From: Acidaminococcus fermentans
Lineage (GTDB): Bacteria > Bacillota > Negativicutes > Acidaminococcales > Acidaminococcaceae
Reading direction: 5' to 3'
DNA: 64,000 nt
NCBI RefSeq assembly: GCF_009696675.1
Contig: NZ_VULN01000008.1
Coordinates: 39,907-103,906, forward strand
Part shown: positions 51,567-61,070 of the stretch, in pieces
Layout: each line of letters begins with the position of its first letter
How positions within the stretch are numbered: position 1 is the first letter of the stretch
Position numbers and translations under genes: made by a program
The notes under the pieces: model-generated
Told to the model about the DNA's origin: nothing
The model's input: the letters and a program-made list of their open reading frames with translations, nothing else
The model's database searches: none

Positions 51567-53024
51567 ATGCTCGTCCACCATCTGTTGTCCTTTGGTGAAC
51601 CGGACCGGCTGGCGGTCTTTGACCAGGGCCGTTCCTATACCTACCTGGATCTCCGTACTCTGGTCCGTCAATGCCGGAATGCCCTGTATGCCCAGGGGAT
51701 CCGGCAGCAGACCCGTGTTGCCATTTTTTCCCGGAAAACCGTCCACTATATCGTTGCTTATCTGGCCCTGGCTTCCCTGGGCGCCATTGCCGTACCCATC
51801 AACAGCCAGCTGAGCCAGCGGGAAGTGGGATTCATCCTCCGGGATTCTGAGTCCAGTTTACTGCTCTATACCGGTAATCCTTTTGCCTGGAACGCCCTGG
51901 AAGCCACGGCGGATCTGGAGGGATCCATCCGCCAGCTGCCTCTGGACGGGTATCTGGACAGCCCGGCCCCGGAAGCGCCGTCTCTTTCGGAAACCTTCAC
52001 GGACCAGGAGCCTTTCCTCATCATCTATACTTCCGGCACCACCGGCCGGCCCAAAGGGGCTCTGCTGTCCCACGCCAATGTGACCTGCAACGCCCGCCAG
52101 TTCCAGGAAATCCTCCGCATCACCCCAGAGGACCGGGTGCTGGCGGTGCTGCCCCTGTACCACTGTTTCTGCCTGATCACCGCCTTGATCAATCCACTGC
52201 TGGTGGGAGCCTCCCTCTTCCTGTATGACAGCGTGAACCTGAAGGACATTGTCCATTTCATCCGGGACCAGCAGCTGACGGTGCTGTACCTGGTGCCTTC
52301 CCTCTGTTCCCTGCTCATCCGCCGGGGACAGCCGGAGGACCTGACCTCCGTCCGGTACACCGTGGTGGGAGGCACCGCCATGCCGCTTTCCCTTCTCCAG
52401 GCTTTTGAAGCCCGGTACCATCAGCCCATCATTGAAGGATACGGCCTTTCGGAAGCTTCGCCGGTGGTGTCCGTCAATCCCCCGGAGAAGGTGAAAAGCG
52501 GCACCATTGGCCTGCCCCTGCCGGAGATCCAGGTGAAGGTGGTGGATCCGGAGGGACGGGAAATGCCCCAGGGCAGCCGGGGCGAACTGCTGGTCAAAGG
52601 ACCCAATGTGATGCTGGGCTACTGGCATCTGCCGGAAGCCACGGCAGATGCCCTGGTGGACGGATGGCTCCACACAGGCGATGTGGTGGTGGAAGATCAG
52701 GACGGATACCTGCGGATCGTGGACCGTCTGAAGGACATGATCATCAGCATGGGGGAAAACATCTATCCCCGGGAAATCGAAGAACTGGTCTATGCCTACC
52801 CGGGCATCGACGAAGCGGCGGTCATCGGCATCCCGGACAAGCTCCGGGGCCAGGCCGGATGCTGCTTCTACACGGTCCGGGAAGGGGAAACCGTGGACCC
52901 CAGGGCCCTGAAAAAATACCTGCAGCAGAATCTGGCCATCTACAAAGTCCCCCGGGTATTCCGCCAGCTGGAAGCCATGCCCCACCTGGCAACGGGGAAA
53001 ATCGCGAAGAAGGAACTTAGATGA
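51567..53024 (+). CDS. AMP-forming acyl-CoA synthetase (fatty acid-CoA ligase type)
   Basis: A 485-residue adenylate-forming enzyme with IIYTSGTTGRPKGALLSH near residue 155, GYGLSEASPVVSVNPP near residue 295, LHTGDVVVEDQDGYL and RLKDMIISMGENIYPREIEEL near residue 395, and the final Lys motif ATGKIAKKELR. It activates a carboxylic acid, most likely a fatty acid, to its CoA thioester. ATG 51567 lies after AAGGAGG; the frame upstream has no homology. Monocistronic, ending in the hairpin at 53024-53063. Confidence 0.9.
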   Translation: MLVHHLLSFGEPDRLAVFDQGRSYTYLDLRTLVRQCRNALYAQGIRQQTRVAIFSRKTVHYIVAYLALASLGAIAVPINSQLSQREVGFILRDSESSLLLYTGNPFAWNALEATADLEGSIRQLPLDGYLDSPAPEAPSLSETFTDQEPFLIIYTSGTTGRPKGALLSHANVTCNARQFQEILRITPEDRVLAVLPLYHCFCLITALINPLLVGASLFLYDSVNLKDIVHFIRDQQLTVLYLVPSLCSLLIRRGQPEDLTSVRYTVVGGTAMPLSLLQAFEARYHQPIIEGYGLSEASPVVSVNPPEKVKSGTIGLPLPEIQVKVVDPEGREMPQGSRGELLVKGPNVMLGYWHLPEATADALVDGWLHTGDVVVEDQDGYLRIVDRLKDMIISMGENIYPREIEELVYAYPGIDEAAVIGIPDKLRGQAGCCFYTVREGETVDPRALKKYLQQNLAIYKVPRVFRQLEAMPHLATGKIAKKELR

Positions 53025-53063
53025 AAAAGGAGTACTGCACATGAGCGTGCAGTACTCCTTTTT
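53024..53063. terminator. Terminator of the acyl-CoA synthetase gene
   Basis: Perfect 17-bp stem (AAAAAGGAGTACTGCAC and complement), 6-base loop, T-run. The stem starts at the last base of the stop codon. Confidence 0.92.
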
Positions 53064-53082
53064 TGTCAGCTGACCGTTGACA

Positions 53083-53106
53083 GGGCTGTTGCTCACGCAA
53101 CAGCCC
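53083..53106 (-). terminator. Terminator of tyrS
   Basis: GGGCTGTTGC / GCAACAGCCC, 10-bp stem with a 4-base loop, directly after the tyrS stop on the minus strand. It belongs to the recurrent terminator family. Confidence 0.8.
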
Positions 53107-53113
53107 CATTTTT

Positions 53114-54340
53114 TTATCCCCTTACCAACCGGTAGTACTTCTTCTTCCCCTTCCGGAGCAGCAGGCTTTCTTTGCCGTCGAACAGAGTGTCGTCCACAAC
53201 GGTGTCCACGTCGGTGATCTTGGCATCTTCGATGGACAGGCCGTTCTGCTGCATCAGCCGGCGGCCTTCGCTCTTGGTGGCGATCACCTTGTTTTCTGCC
53301 AGGAGATCCAGCAGACGGCAGCCCCATTCGTCCTTCCGGACGGTGATGGTGGGCACATTGTCCATGTTGCTGCCAGAACCGAACAACGCTTCCGTGGCGT
53401 TTTTCGCCTTTTCCGCTTCTGCTTCCCCATGGACGATCTTGGTCACCTCGTAGGCCAATACCTTCTTGGCTTCGTTGATTTCCGCACCCTGGAGAGCCCC
53501 CAGCCGCCGGACTTCATCCATGGGCAGGAAAGTCAGCAGCGCCAGGCATTTTTCCACATCCGCATCGTCGATATTCCGCCAGTACTGGTAGAAATCGTAA
53601 GGAGAGAATTTCTCCGGATCCAGCCACACAGCGCCGCCTACGGTCTTGCCCATTTTCTGGCCCTGGCTGTTGGTCAGAAGAGTGTTGGTCATGCAGTAGG
53701 CAGGCTGGCGGTCCTTCCGGCGGATCAATTCCACCCCGGCGATCATGTTGGACCACTGGTCGTCCCCGCCCAGTTCCATGACGCAGTTGTATTTCTTGTG
53801 CAGGGTATAGAAGTCATAGGCCTGCATGATCATGTAGTTCATTTCGAAGAAGGTCAGCCCGTTGTCGCTGGCCAGACGGGTTTTGTAGCAGTCAGCGGCC
53901 AGCATCCGGTTCACGGAGAAATGGACCCCTACGCTCCGGAGCATGTCCACATAGTTCAGCTTCAGCAGCCAGTCGGCGTTGTTGGCTACAATGGCCTTCC
54001 CTTCGGACAGGTCGATGAACCGGCCGATCTGTTTCTTGAAGCATTCGATATTGTGGTTGATGAATTCCGGGGTAAGCATCTTCCGCATTTCATTCTTGCC
54101 GCTGGGGTCTCCGACCATACCGGTGCCCCCGCCCAGCAGGATAATGGGACGGTGGCCGGCCCGCTGCATATGGGCCATGACCATCAGGGCGATGAAGTGA
54201 CCAACATGGAGGCTGTCCGCAGTAGGGTCAAAGCCAATATAGAAAGTGATCTTTTCCTTTCCCAGCAGTTCTCTGATTTCATCCGGGTGGGACATCTGTT
54301 TCAGGTATCCCCGTTCTTCCAGTACATCCAATACGTTCAT
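53114..54340 (-). CDS. tyrS: Tyrosyl-tRNA synthetase
   Basis: A 407-residue class I aminoacyl-tRNA synthetase. HIGH-type motif in [13 protein letters not shown] near residue 45; KMSKS-type motif [13 protein letters not shown] near residue 230; a C-terminal S4 RNA-binding domain ([19 protein letters not shown]) from about residue 340. It charges tRNA-Tyr. ATG 54340 follows AGGAGG; no T-box leader fits the short gap upstream. Confidence 0.97.
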   Translation of the reverse strand: MNVLDVLEERGYLKQMSHPDEIRELLGKEKITFYIGFDPTADSLHVGHFIALMVMAHMQRAGHRPIILLGGGTGMVGDPSGKNEMRKMLTPEFINHNIECFKKQIGRFIDLSEGKAIVANNADWLLKLNYVDMLRSVGVHFSVNRMLAADCYKTRLASDNGLTFFEMNYMIMQAYDFYTLHKKYNCVMELGGDDQWSNMIAGVELIRRKDRQPAYCMTNTLLTNSQGQKMGKTVGGAVWLDPEKFSPYDFYQYWRNIDDADVEKCLALLTFLPMDEVRRLGALQGAEINEAKKVLAYEVTKIVHGEAEAEKAKNATEALFGSGSNMDNVPTITVRKDEWGCRLLDLLAENKVIATKSEGRRLMQQNGLSIEDAKITDVDTVVDDTLFDGKESLLLRKGKKKYYRLVRG

Positions 54341-54418
54341 GGAACATCCTCCTGTAGCAATTTTCAACACAAAAAAGCCGGCTGGCCCGGCCGATGGCAG
54401 CCTGACCAGCCCGGTTCC

Positions 54419-54862
54419 TTATTTCTTGGGTATTTCAGACGTGCAATGAGGGCAGCGGGTAGCTTCCGGATCCACCGGCATTTTGCAGAACGGACACAGG
54501 GTGGGTTCTGCTTTGGGTTCTTCTTTCTTGAACCGGTTCATCAGGGACACCAGGCAGAAGATCACAAAGGCCATGATGATGAAATCGATGACATTGGTGA
54601 TGAAGCTGCCATAGGCGATCACCGGCAGGTTGGCGGCTTTGGCTTCCGCCAGGGTATTCACCTTTTTGCTGGACAGATTGATGAACAGGTCAGAAAAATC
54701 CACGCCCCCGATCAGGATCCCCAGAGGGGGCATGATAATGTCGTTGACCACGGAAGAGACAATCTTCCCGAAAGCACCCCCGATGATAACACCGACGGCC
54801 ATGTCCACCACGTTGCCCCGGAGGGCGAAGTCTTTGAATTCCTTGAAAAAGCTCCCCATCAT
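54419..54862 (-). CDS. mscL: Large-conductance mechanosensitive channel MscL with zinc-ribbon tail
   Basis: A 147-residue protein. Residues 1-110 are a standard Msc[21 protein letters not shown], first span [15 protein letters not shown], and second span [18 protein letters not shown]. Instead of the usual short helical C-terminus it carries a Lys/Glu linker and a zinc ribbon ([18 protein letters not shown]) in the last 30 residues. The channel relieves osmotic pressure; the tail could alter gating or bind partners. ATG 54859, one codon in, has the better ribosome-binding distance. Confidence 0.93.
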   Translation of the reverse strand: MMGSFFKEFKDFALRGNVVDMAVGVIIGGAFGKIVSSVVNDIIMPPLGILIGGVDFSDLFINLSSKKVNTLAEAKAANLPVIAYGSFITNVIDFIIMAFVIFCLVSLMNRFKKEEPKAEPTLCPFCKMPVDPEATRCPHCTSEIPKK

Positions 54863-54871
54863 TGTTCTCCT

Positions 54872-55237
54872 TTATTTTTTCGGCGGCAGGATTTCCAGCC
54901 AGTAGTTGTCCGGATCGGTGATGAAATAAATCCCCATAGCCGGGTTTTCAAAACAGATGCAGCCCATTTTTTCATGCTTGGCATGGGCGGCGGCAAAGTC
55001 GTCGGTTTCAAAGGCCAGGTGGAATTCATTGTCCCCCAGGTTGTAGGGTTCCTTCCGGTCCTTCAGCCAGGTCAGTTCCAGCAGATGGCTGGTCTGATGG
55101 TCCCCCAGGTACACAATGGTGAAATCCGGGGTTTCGATCCGCCGGGTCTCTTCCAGGCCCAGGGCTTCCTTATAAAAAGCCAGGGATTTCTGAAGGTCCA
55201 GCACATTGAAGTTGTTGTGGACAAATTTGAAGTTCAT
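54872..55237 (-). CDS. VOC-family protein, glyoxalase I-like
   Basis: A 121-residue protein of the vicinal-oxygen-chelate fold. It begins FKFVHNNFNVLDLQKSLAFY and continues EFHLAFETDDFAAAHAKHEKMG and IYFITDPDNYWLEIL, matching lactoylglutathione lyases. Metal ligands His (VHNN), His (EFHLAF) and Glu (WLEIL) are in the expected places. It may detoxify methylglyoxal or related compounds; other VOC substrates are possible. Confidence 0.85.
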   Translation of the reverse strand: MNFKFVHNNFNVLDLQKSLAFYKEALGLEETRRIETPDFTIVYLGDHQTSHLLELTWLKDRKEPYNLGDNEFHLAFETDDFAAAHAKHEKMGCICFENPAMGIYFITDPDNYWLEILPPKK

Positions 55238-55252
55238 GGATTCTTCCTTTCT

Positions 55253-56182
55253 TCAGGCTGCCTTTTTCCGTTTGGAAATAATGGACAGGCAGGAACCGAA
55301 CAGGATCAGGGCGATGCCCACGATCATGTTCACCGTAATGGGCTCATCAATCACCAGCCAGGCCATAAAGGCGGTGAGGATGGGTTTGATGTAAAAAGCC
55401 AGGGACGCGGTAGCAGGGTCCGTATATTCCATGGCCAGGAAATAGCTGGCGTATCCCAGCCCCGTCACCCCTACGGCGATGTAGGCCAGAGGCGGGATGT
55501 GGGCAGCGGTAAGGCCGCTGAGAATGGGAATGTCCGTAAAGACTTTCAGTCCCAGGGACAGCATCAGGTTCCGCACCGGTTCAAAGGTGGAGATCCCGAT
55601 CAGGACCAGCATTTCCAAAGACCCGCAGATGAAACTCAGGCTGGTCATGGCAATGCCCCCGTAGCGTTGGGCGTGTTTCCGTCCGGCGATGCCGTACAGG
55701 GCAAAAGTCAGGGCAGACAGCAGGATCAGGATGATGCTCAGCTGGCTGCCGGACATGTTCACCGGGTTTACGATGCAGATGATCCCGGCAAAGCTGGCCA
55801 TCAGGGAAAAGACGGTCAGTTTGTCAATGGGCTCACCCAACAGGAAATAGGCAAACAGCACCACGAACACCGGGTTGCAGCTGAAGATGACCCCGTTTAC
55901 CGAAGCCTTGCCGTAGACAATGGCCATCTGATACAGGATCATGCTGACCACAACCCCCAGGAAACCGGAAAACAGGAAGAATTTCAGATCCTGTCCGTTC
56001 AGCTGGACGTTCTTTTTCTTCAGGGCGCTGAAGGCCATGGGCATCAGCACCAGTCCCCCGATCAGGAACCGGAGGAATGTGATCTGGATGGGATGGAACA
56101 TGTTCCCGAAAAACTTCAGGGCCGTTTCCATAGTCCCAAACAGAAAGGCGGTTACAAGGACGAAAATATACCCCTTATTCAT
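55253..56182 (-). CDS. EamA/DMT-superfamily membrane transporter
   Basis: A 309-residue inner-membrane protein with ten predicted spans in two EamA repeats (residues about 5-135 and 150-300). Recognisable parts are FLRFLIGGLVLMP, NGVIFSCNPVFVVLFAYFLLGE and the second-repeat ASLAFYIKPILTAFMAWLVIDEPIT. Such proteins export amino acids or other metabolites; the substrate is unknown. It starts after an A-rich leader and is 15 bases from the VOC gene. Confidence 0.88.
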   Translation of the reverse strand: MNKGYIFVLVTAFLFGTMETALKFFGNMFHPIQITFLRFLIGGLVLMPMAFSALKKKNVQLNGQDLKFFLFSGFLGVVVSMILYQMAIVYGKASVNGVIFSCNPVFVVLFAYFLLGEPIDKLTVFSLMASFAGIICIVNPVNMSGSQLSIILILLSALTFALYGIAGRKHAQRYGGIAMTSLSFICGSLEMLVLIGISTFEPVRNLMLSLGLKVFTDIPILSGLTAAHIPPLAYIAVGVTGLGYASYFLAMEYTDPATASLAFYIKPILTAFMAWLVIDEPITVNMIVGIALILFGSCLSIISKRKKAA

Positions 56183-56258
56183 AAAATTTTACTTGACTCC
56201 TTCCAGGATAAAATCCAAAGGAAGCGTCGCGGAGGCGTTTCCTGGGTATAACAGATGG

Positions 56259-57170
56259 TTATTTCTCACCGATGATCCGGACTTCCGGCTCCAGCCAGAC
56301 GCCGCTCATGGCGTGGACCCGTTCTTTCACGTCGTCCATCAGCTGGAGGATCTCCGTGGCCGTGGCATGGCCCCGGTTCACCACAAAACCGGTGTGTTTC
56401 TCTGATACCTGGGCATCACCTACCCGGTAGCCCCGAAGGCCTGCCTGGTCGATCAGTGCCGCTGCAAAATATCCTGGAGGTCTCTTGAAAGTGCTTCCCG
56501 CACTGGGGAAATTCAAAGGTTGTTTACTCACCCGTTTTTGGGTCAGATCATTGATCCGCTGCCGGATAGCTTCCGGATCATCCCGGGTCAGTTCCAGGGT
56601 GGCATCCAGAATGATGTCCCCGGTCTCCATCACCACAGAATGGCGGTACCGGAAGTCCATTTCTTCCCGGTCCAGGGTCCGGCATCTGCCCTGGGTATCC
56701 GCCACAGTCACCGTACGGACCAGGGTGCCGATTTCGCCCCCGTAGGCACCGGCATTCATAAGAATGGCGCCCCCCAGGCTGCCGGGGATCCCGGAAGCGA
56801 ATTCCAGGCCGGACAGTCCTCCTTCTGCCGCCGCCGAAGCCAGCCGGGAAAGAAGCACCCCTGCTTCCACCCGGATGGTGGTACCTTCAATGGCCAGCTT
56901 CTTCAGGCTGCGGCCCAGTTTCACCACACAGCCCCGGACGCCTTTGTCCAGGACCAGCAGGTTGGATCCGTTGCCGATTACCGTAAGCGGGACGTTCTGA
57001 TGGTGGATCTCCTGAAGGAGGCTGCACACCTCTTCCCGGGTCTCCGGTGCCACCAGAAGGTCCGCCGGCCCCCCTACCCGGAAGGTGGTGTACTGTTCCA
57101 TAGGGGCATTGATCTGGAATTTCCCGGGCAGGTGTTCTTCCAGAAAAGAAAGTAAACCAGACATGGTCAT
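56259..57170 (-). CDS. murB: UDP-N-acetylenolpyruvoylglucosamine reductase
   Basis: A 303-residue flavoenzyme reducing UDP-GlcNAc-enolpyruvate to UDP-MurNAc in peptidoglycan synthesis. The FAD-binding YTTFRVGGPADLLVAP and GNGSNLLVLDKGVRG, GIPGSLGGAILMNAGAYGGE, catalytic Ser in SAGSTFKRP and C-terminal Glu (EPEVRIIGE) are all present. Its start overlaps the ylbF-like stop (TGATG). Confidence 0.96.
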   Translation of the reverse strand: MTMSGLLSFLEEHLPGKFQINAPMEQYTTFRVGGPADLLVAPETREEVCSLLQEIHHQNVPLTVIGNGSNLLVLDKGVRGCVVKLGRSLKKLAIEGTTIRVEAGVLLSRLASAAAEGGLSGLEFASGIPGSLGGAILMNAGAYGGEIGTLVRTVTVADTQGRCRTLDREEMDFRYRHSVVMETGDIILDATLELTRDDPEAIRQRINDLTQKRVSKQPLNFPSAGSTFKRPPGYFAAALIDQAGLRGYRVGDAQVSEKHTGFVVNRGHATATEILQLMDDVKERVHAMSGVWLEPEVRIIGEK

Positions 57171-57505
57171 CAGTCCATAACTTCCTTCAACGTATCACTG
57201 AGGGTCTTGGACAGGTCTCCGAACATCATCTGGAACCGGATGTAGGCCTGGATGTATTCTGCGGCCACCGGGTTCAGCTGGAGCACGTTGTACAGTTCCT
57301 GCATTTTCTTCACTTTGGCATCATCAGGTTTCTGGCCCTGGTACTGGGCGATTTCCAGTTCCTGTTTCTGCTTCAGGAAATCCTTCACCATGGATTCTGC
57401 AGAAGAATCCGAGGCCAGTTTCCCTTTGGCTTCCACCAGCACTTTATATTCATGGGATTCCTTAATGGCTTTGCAAAGATTGTTCATTTCGTCATAAACG
57501 TTCAT
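57170..57505 (-). CDS. YlbF/YmcA-family protein
   Basis: A 111-residue helical protein with the family's length and motifs: MNVYDEMNNLCKAIKESHEY, then FLKQKQELEIAQYQGQKPDD and AEYIQAYIRFQMMFGDLSKT. In Bacillus the relatives act with RNase Y in mRNA maturation and developmental control. AGGAGG lies before ATG 57505, and TAAAAT around 57545 is a probable -10 box. Transcribed with murB. Confidence 0.88.
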   Translation of the reverse strand: MNVYDEMNNLCKAIKESHEYKVLVEAKGKLASDSSAESMVKDFLKQKQELEIAQYQGQKPDDAKVKKMQELYNVLQLNPVAAEYIQAYIRFQMMFGDLSKTLSDTLKEVMD

Positions 57506-57607
57506 GGTCTGAACCTCCTAAAAATAGATTCATATCTTATTAATTTTACCATAAAAGGATAAAATTTGCAGACAAATTTTTCCAAAGGAAACGCAGCCGG
57601 CTCCTTT

Positions 57608-58630
57608 TCACTGGTTCAGCACCTGGTACCGGCTGCCGGCGTCGTAATCGAAATGCCACCATTCCATATCGCTGGCCGTAAAGCCCTGCAGGGTCATCTG
57701 CTGCCGGAGCAGGTCCCTCAGGTACCGCTGCTTCTGGGTCCCTCCGGCAAACTGGGCATACTGGGCCGGGGAGGGTTCGTCAAAATCCGAGATCATGGGT
57801 ACTTCTTCTCCCGTGTCCAGGCTGTACAGGCTCACGTCGATGCTCCGGCCGGAATTGTGGGAATACCCTTCTTCCGCCTTGGGAAGCATATCTGCATGGT
57901 CCTTGCCCAAAGCCAGGGTGGCCAGTTTGAAATCCTGCCAGGACCGGTAGGCTTCCCACACCACCAGGCCGTATCCATAGGGCCGCAGTCCGTTCTGGAC
58001 CCTGGCCAGGGCCTGGGCGGCGCTCCGGTCCAGCAGGGCGTTCTGGCGCAGCACCAGAGGCGCCCCGAAAAGATTGTTGTCCGTGGTGTACCGGAGATCC
58101 AGCTTTACCCCGGGTACGGTCTGGGCCACATCCACCAGGTCCGCAGTCTTGTCATAGGGCAGACTGGGTGGCACGGCTGCCGCCGCTTCCTTCCGGAGTT
58201 CTTCCATGGGGTTGGGAGGCGTCACCCGGACAGGTTTGCCGTTTTCCCCACCGGTGAATCGGCGGGTATAGCTTTTCTGGCCCAGGTTCAGGCTGATCCC
58301 CAGGCCGTTCTTGTCACGGTCGAACCGGACCGTGCTGTCCGCATCGGTGTTGGGTCCCACTTCCCGCAGGTCATAATTGTCGTAATGGTTCTTCACCAGC
58401 TGGTACACATTACTGCCGGTGTAATCCCGGTCCTGGCTCTGGAACCGGTACAGCAGCTGGAGCTGGCCCTTATTTTCCCGGACCGCCACCTGCTCTCCGT
58501 TTCCCTGATAAAAGCCCACCAGGGCCGCTTCTTCCCGGTTCAGTTCCTCCGGTTCCCAGGCTGCCGCCCGGGCCGTCAGTGCCAGCCCCACACAAAGACA
58601 GGCTGACAGGATTGCCGTTTTCTTAAACAT
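57608..58630 (-). CDS. Secreted VanX-type D-Ala-D-Ala dipeptidase family protein
   Basis: A 340-residue exported protein: signal peptide residues 1-24 (ending ARAAA), an uncharacterised N-terminal domain of about 130 residues, then a VanX/DdpX-like domain. The zinc-site pattern SHNSGRSIDVSL near residue 245 and EWWHFDY near the end match the family's SxHxxGxAxD and ExxH sites. It likely cleaves D-alanyl-D-alanine or cell-wall peptides outside the cytoplasm. Classical VanX is cytosolic, so export is notable. ATG 58630 lies within the end of the kinase gene (8-base overlap), coupling it to the two-component system. Confidence 0.85.
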   Translation of the reverse strand: MFKKTAILSACLCVGLALTARAAAWEPEELNREEAALVGFYQGNGEQVAVRENKGQLQLLYRFQSQDRDYTGSNVYQLVKNHYDNYDLREVGPNTDADSTVRFDRDKNGLGISLNLGQKSYTRRFTGGENGKPVRVTPPNPMEELRKEAAAAVPPSLPYDKTADLVDVAQTVPGVKLDLRYTTDNNLFGAPLVLRQNALLDRSAAQALARVQNGLRPYGYGLVVWEAYRSWQDFKLATLALGKDHADMLPKAEEGYSHNSGRSIDVSLYSLDTGEEVPMISDFDEPSPAQYAQFAGGTQKQRYLRDLLRQQMTLQGFTASDMEWWHFDYDAGSRYQVLNQ

Positions 58631-60275
58631 CCCGGTTCTCTCCTTCCTGTTCCACCGTATCGTCCTCCGGCAGGGGATGGACGTTTTCCACCACTTCCGC
58701 CTCGTGGGCCCCGTTGGCATCCACCTTAGACGGAGGGGCACAGGGCGGGAAGGTGATCACAAAGGCCGTGCCCTTGCCCACCTTGCTCTGGACCTGGACC
58801 CTGGCCTTGTGCATCCGGATGATTTCCCTGCCGATGGCCAGTCCCAGCCCCGTCCCGGGAATATGCCGGGAATGGGATTTGTCCGCCTTATAGAACCGCT
58901 CCCAGATATAGGGAATGTCCTCTTCAGGAATTCCGAAGCCCTGGTCGGCCACGGTAAGCACGGTACCCTTCTGGCGGTTTTCCATCACCTGGAACCGGAT
59001 TACCGAACTGTCCGGGGAATACTTCATGGCATTGTCCCCCAGGATCATCACCAGCTGATACAGCCGGTCCCCGTTGCCGTACACCAGAAGGCTGTCATCC
59101 ACATACTGTTCCAACCGGATATCCCGTTTCTTGGCCCGGCCTTCCAGCATGTTCACCACGCTTTCCACCACTTTGCCCAAAGGGATGGGTTCCATTTCCT
59201 CTCCTTCACCCCGCTGGAGCCGGCTGATGTCCAGCAGTTCGTTGATCAGCCGTTCCAGCCGCTGGGTTTCGTCGTTGATCAGCTTCCGGTATTTCCTGAT
59301 GTCTTCCGGATCCGTAATGGTCCCATCGGACAACGCTTCATTGTAGCCCTGGATAATGGTAATGGGAGTCCGGAGCTCGTGGGACACATTGGCCACGAAA
59401 TCCCGGCGCATCTTTTCCATTTTCCGGCTTTTCCGTACGAACTGTTCCAGATCCCGGCCCAGGGAATTCAGACTCCGTCCCAGGTCCGCCACTTCGTCAT
59501 CTCCGTCCACTGCCACTTTCAGGGAATAGTCCCCCAGAGCAATGGCCTTGGCGGAATTCTTCATGGAAATCAGAGGCTTCACCATCCGCCGGGTAAGCCC
59601 GCTGACAATAATCACACTGACGAACAGGGCGATGATCCCCACAATGATGGTGTAGATGTAAATATCCTTCAGCACCTTGTTCAGGCCTCCCAAAGGAGAC
59701 GCCAGCAAAAGGGCCCCGGTCACTTCCCCCCGGGTGTCCTTCAGGGGGATCCCCACCATCAGCACCTGTTCCTTGTAGTAGGGATGATAAATCCGTTCAT
59801 TGACCCGGTCCCCGCTGTACACTTTCGCCAGGGTTTTCCGGAACCGCTCGCTGTTGGGGCCTCCTTCCTGGATCTGCTGATCGATGGCCGCCACGCTTTT
59901 CATCCATTTTTCCCGGCGCTTGGCTTCCCGTTCCTGTTTGGAGGAATCTGATCCATCATGGACCTGTTCGTATTCCGTACCAGTTTCCGAAGCCCCGATC
60001 AGGTCGAACTGGTTGTTGAACACCCAGATCCGGGCCCCCACCAGCTGGTCCATGGAAGTAAGATATTCCCGAAGGATGGTCTTGTCCATGTGCGTGGCGT
60101 CGAAGTACCGGATCATCATGGCCACCTGGCCGCCTTTGTCATTGAGTTCCAGTTCCTTGGTCCGGAAGAAATAATCGGTGATCAGGTAGCTGAGGCCTAC
60201 GGAAATTCCCACGATAATAGCCAGAATCAGGCCCATGTAACTGTACATGAGCCTGGTGCTTAATGACTTCTTCAC
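58623..60275 (-). CDS. Two-component sensor histidine kinase (HAMP, HisKA, HATPase)
   Basis: A 550-residue membrane kinase: first span residues 10-30, external sensor domain about 31-190, second span near 200-222, HAMP domain, then HisKA with the phospho-acceptor in FVANVSHELRTPITI near residue 297. N box GDNAMKYS, G1 VADQGFGIPEEDI and G2 GTGLGLAIGREI follow. A 35-residue acidic tail ends it. The GTG start overlaps the regulator's stop (GTGA). It likely senses envelope state and controls the coupled dipeptidase gene (inference). Confidence 0.94.
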   Translation of the reverse strand: MKKSLSTRLMYSYMGLILAIIVGISVGLSYLITDYFFRTKELELNDKGGQVAMMIRYFDATHMDKTILREYLTSMDQLVGARIWVFNNQFDLIGASETGTEYEQVHDGSDSSKQEREAKRREKWMKSVAAIDQQIQEGGPNSERFRKTLAKVYSGDRVNERIYHPYYKEQVLMVGIPLKDTRGEVTGALLLASPLGGLNKVLKDIYIYTIIVGIIALFVSVIIVSGLTRRMVKPLISMKNSAKAIALGDYSLKVAVDGDDEVADLGRSLNSLGRDLEQFVRKSRKMEKMRRDFVANVSHELRTPITIIQGYNEALSDGTITDPEDIRKYRKLINDETQRLERLINELLDISRLQRGEGEEMEPIPLGKVVESVVNMLEGRAKKRDIRLEQYVDDSLLVYGNGDRLYQLVMILGDNAMKYSPDSSVIRFQVMENRQKGTVLTVADQGFGIPEEDIPYIWERFYKADKSHSRHIPGTGLGLAIGREIIRMHKARVQVQSKVGKGTAFVITFPPCAPPSKVDANGAHEAEVVENVHPLPEDDTVEQEGENRDV

Positions 60276-60970
60276 TTTTTGACCTCAAACTTGTAGCCCA
60301 CACCCCAGACGGTCATAATGTCCCAGGTGGAATCCGGCGGAATGTCCAGTTTGTGCCGGACCCGCTTGATATGGGTATCCACAGTACGGGTATCCCCGTA
60401 GTAGGTGTAGCCCCAGATCTTTTCCAGCAGCTGGTTCCGGCTGAACACGATCCCCGGATTGGAGGCCAGGCACCAGAGCAGTTCCATTTCCTTGGCGGTG
60501 AAGGTGATTTCCCGGCCAAAGGCAACCACCCGGTATTCGCTGAGATTGATCATCAGGTTGGGATATTCCAGCACCTGTTTGTTCTGGCTGTTCATGGAGG
60601 CGTTGGTCCGGCGGAGCACCGCTTTCACCCGGGCCACCACTTCCCGGGTATTGAAAGGTTTGGAAATGTAGTCGTCCGCCCCGATCTCCAGTCCCAGGAT
60701 CCGGTCGTCATCAGAATCCTTGGCCGTGAGCATGATAATGGGAATGTCGGAAATCTTCCGGACCTGTTTGCACACTTCCAGTCCGTCCAATACAGGCATC
60801 ATAATGTCCAGCAGGATAATGTCCGGCTTGCCGGCCTGGACCTGGACCAGGGCTTCTGCCCCGTCCGCCGCTTCAATGACCTTGAAGCCCTCTTTTTTGA
60901 AATAAATGCTTAAAATCTCACGGATCTGCGGTTCGTCATCCGCGATCAATACGGTCTGTTGTTTGTTCAT
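60272..60970 (-). CDS. OmpR/PhoB-family response regulator
   Basis: A 232-residue regulator: receiver domain with LIADDEPQI at the start, phospho-acceptor Asp in ILLDIMMPVLDG near residue 54 and Lys in DYISKPFN near residue 104; winged-helix DNA-binding domain from about residue 130 (TAKEMELLWCLASNPGIVFSR, then RTVDTHIKRVRHKL). It is first in an operon with the kinase and the VanX-like gene, an order reminiscent of vanR-vanS-vanX. An extended -10 box lies at 61071-61076. Confidence 0.95.
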   Translation of the reverse strand: MNKQQTVLIADDEPQIREILSIYFKKEGFKVIEAADGAEALVQVQAGKPDIILLDIMMPVLDGLEVCKQVRKISDIPIIMLTAKDSDDDRILGLEIGADDYISKPFNTREVVARVKAVLRRTNASMNSQNKQVLEYPNLMINLSEYRVVAFGREITFTAKEMELLWCLASNPGIVFSRNQLLEKIWGYTYYGDTRTVDTHIKRVRHKLDIPPDSTWDIMTVWGVGYKFEVKK

Positions 60971-61070
60971 AGAAAGCCCTCACTCTTCTGGCAGAAAGCT
61001 GCCGGATTGAAAGAATCCCTTCTTCCAGGACCCATAACTGAGTGTCCAAAAGCGGCACTCCATTGGTTTA

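Noticed and set aside
54341..54418. A T-box leader for tyrS
   Set aside because: The space to the likely promoter is too short and no T-box sequence or specifier stem is visible.
53429..56251. A 940-codon open frame on the plus strand
   Set aside because: It runs antisense across tyrS, mscL, the VOC gene and the EamA gene, all of which have clear homology; the frame stays open because of their GC-rich codon use. Its translation has a biased, His/Gln-rich composition without domains.
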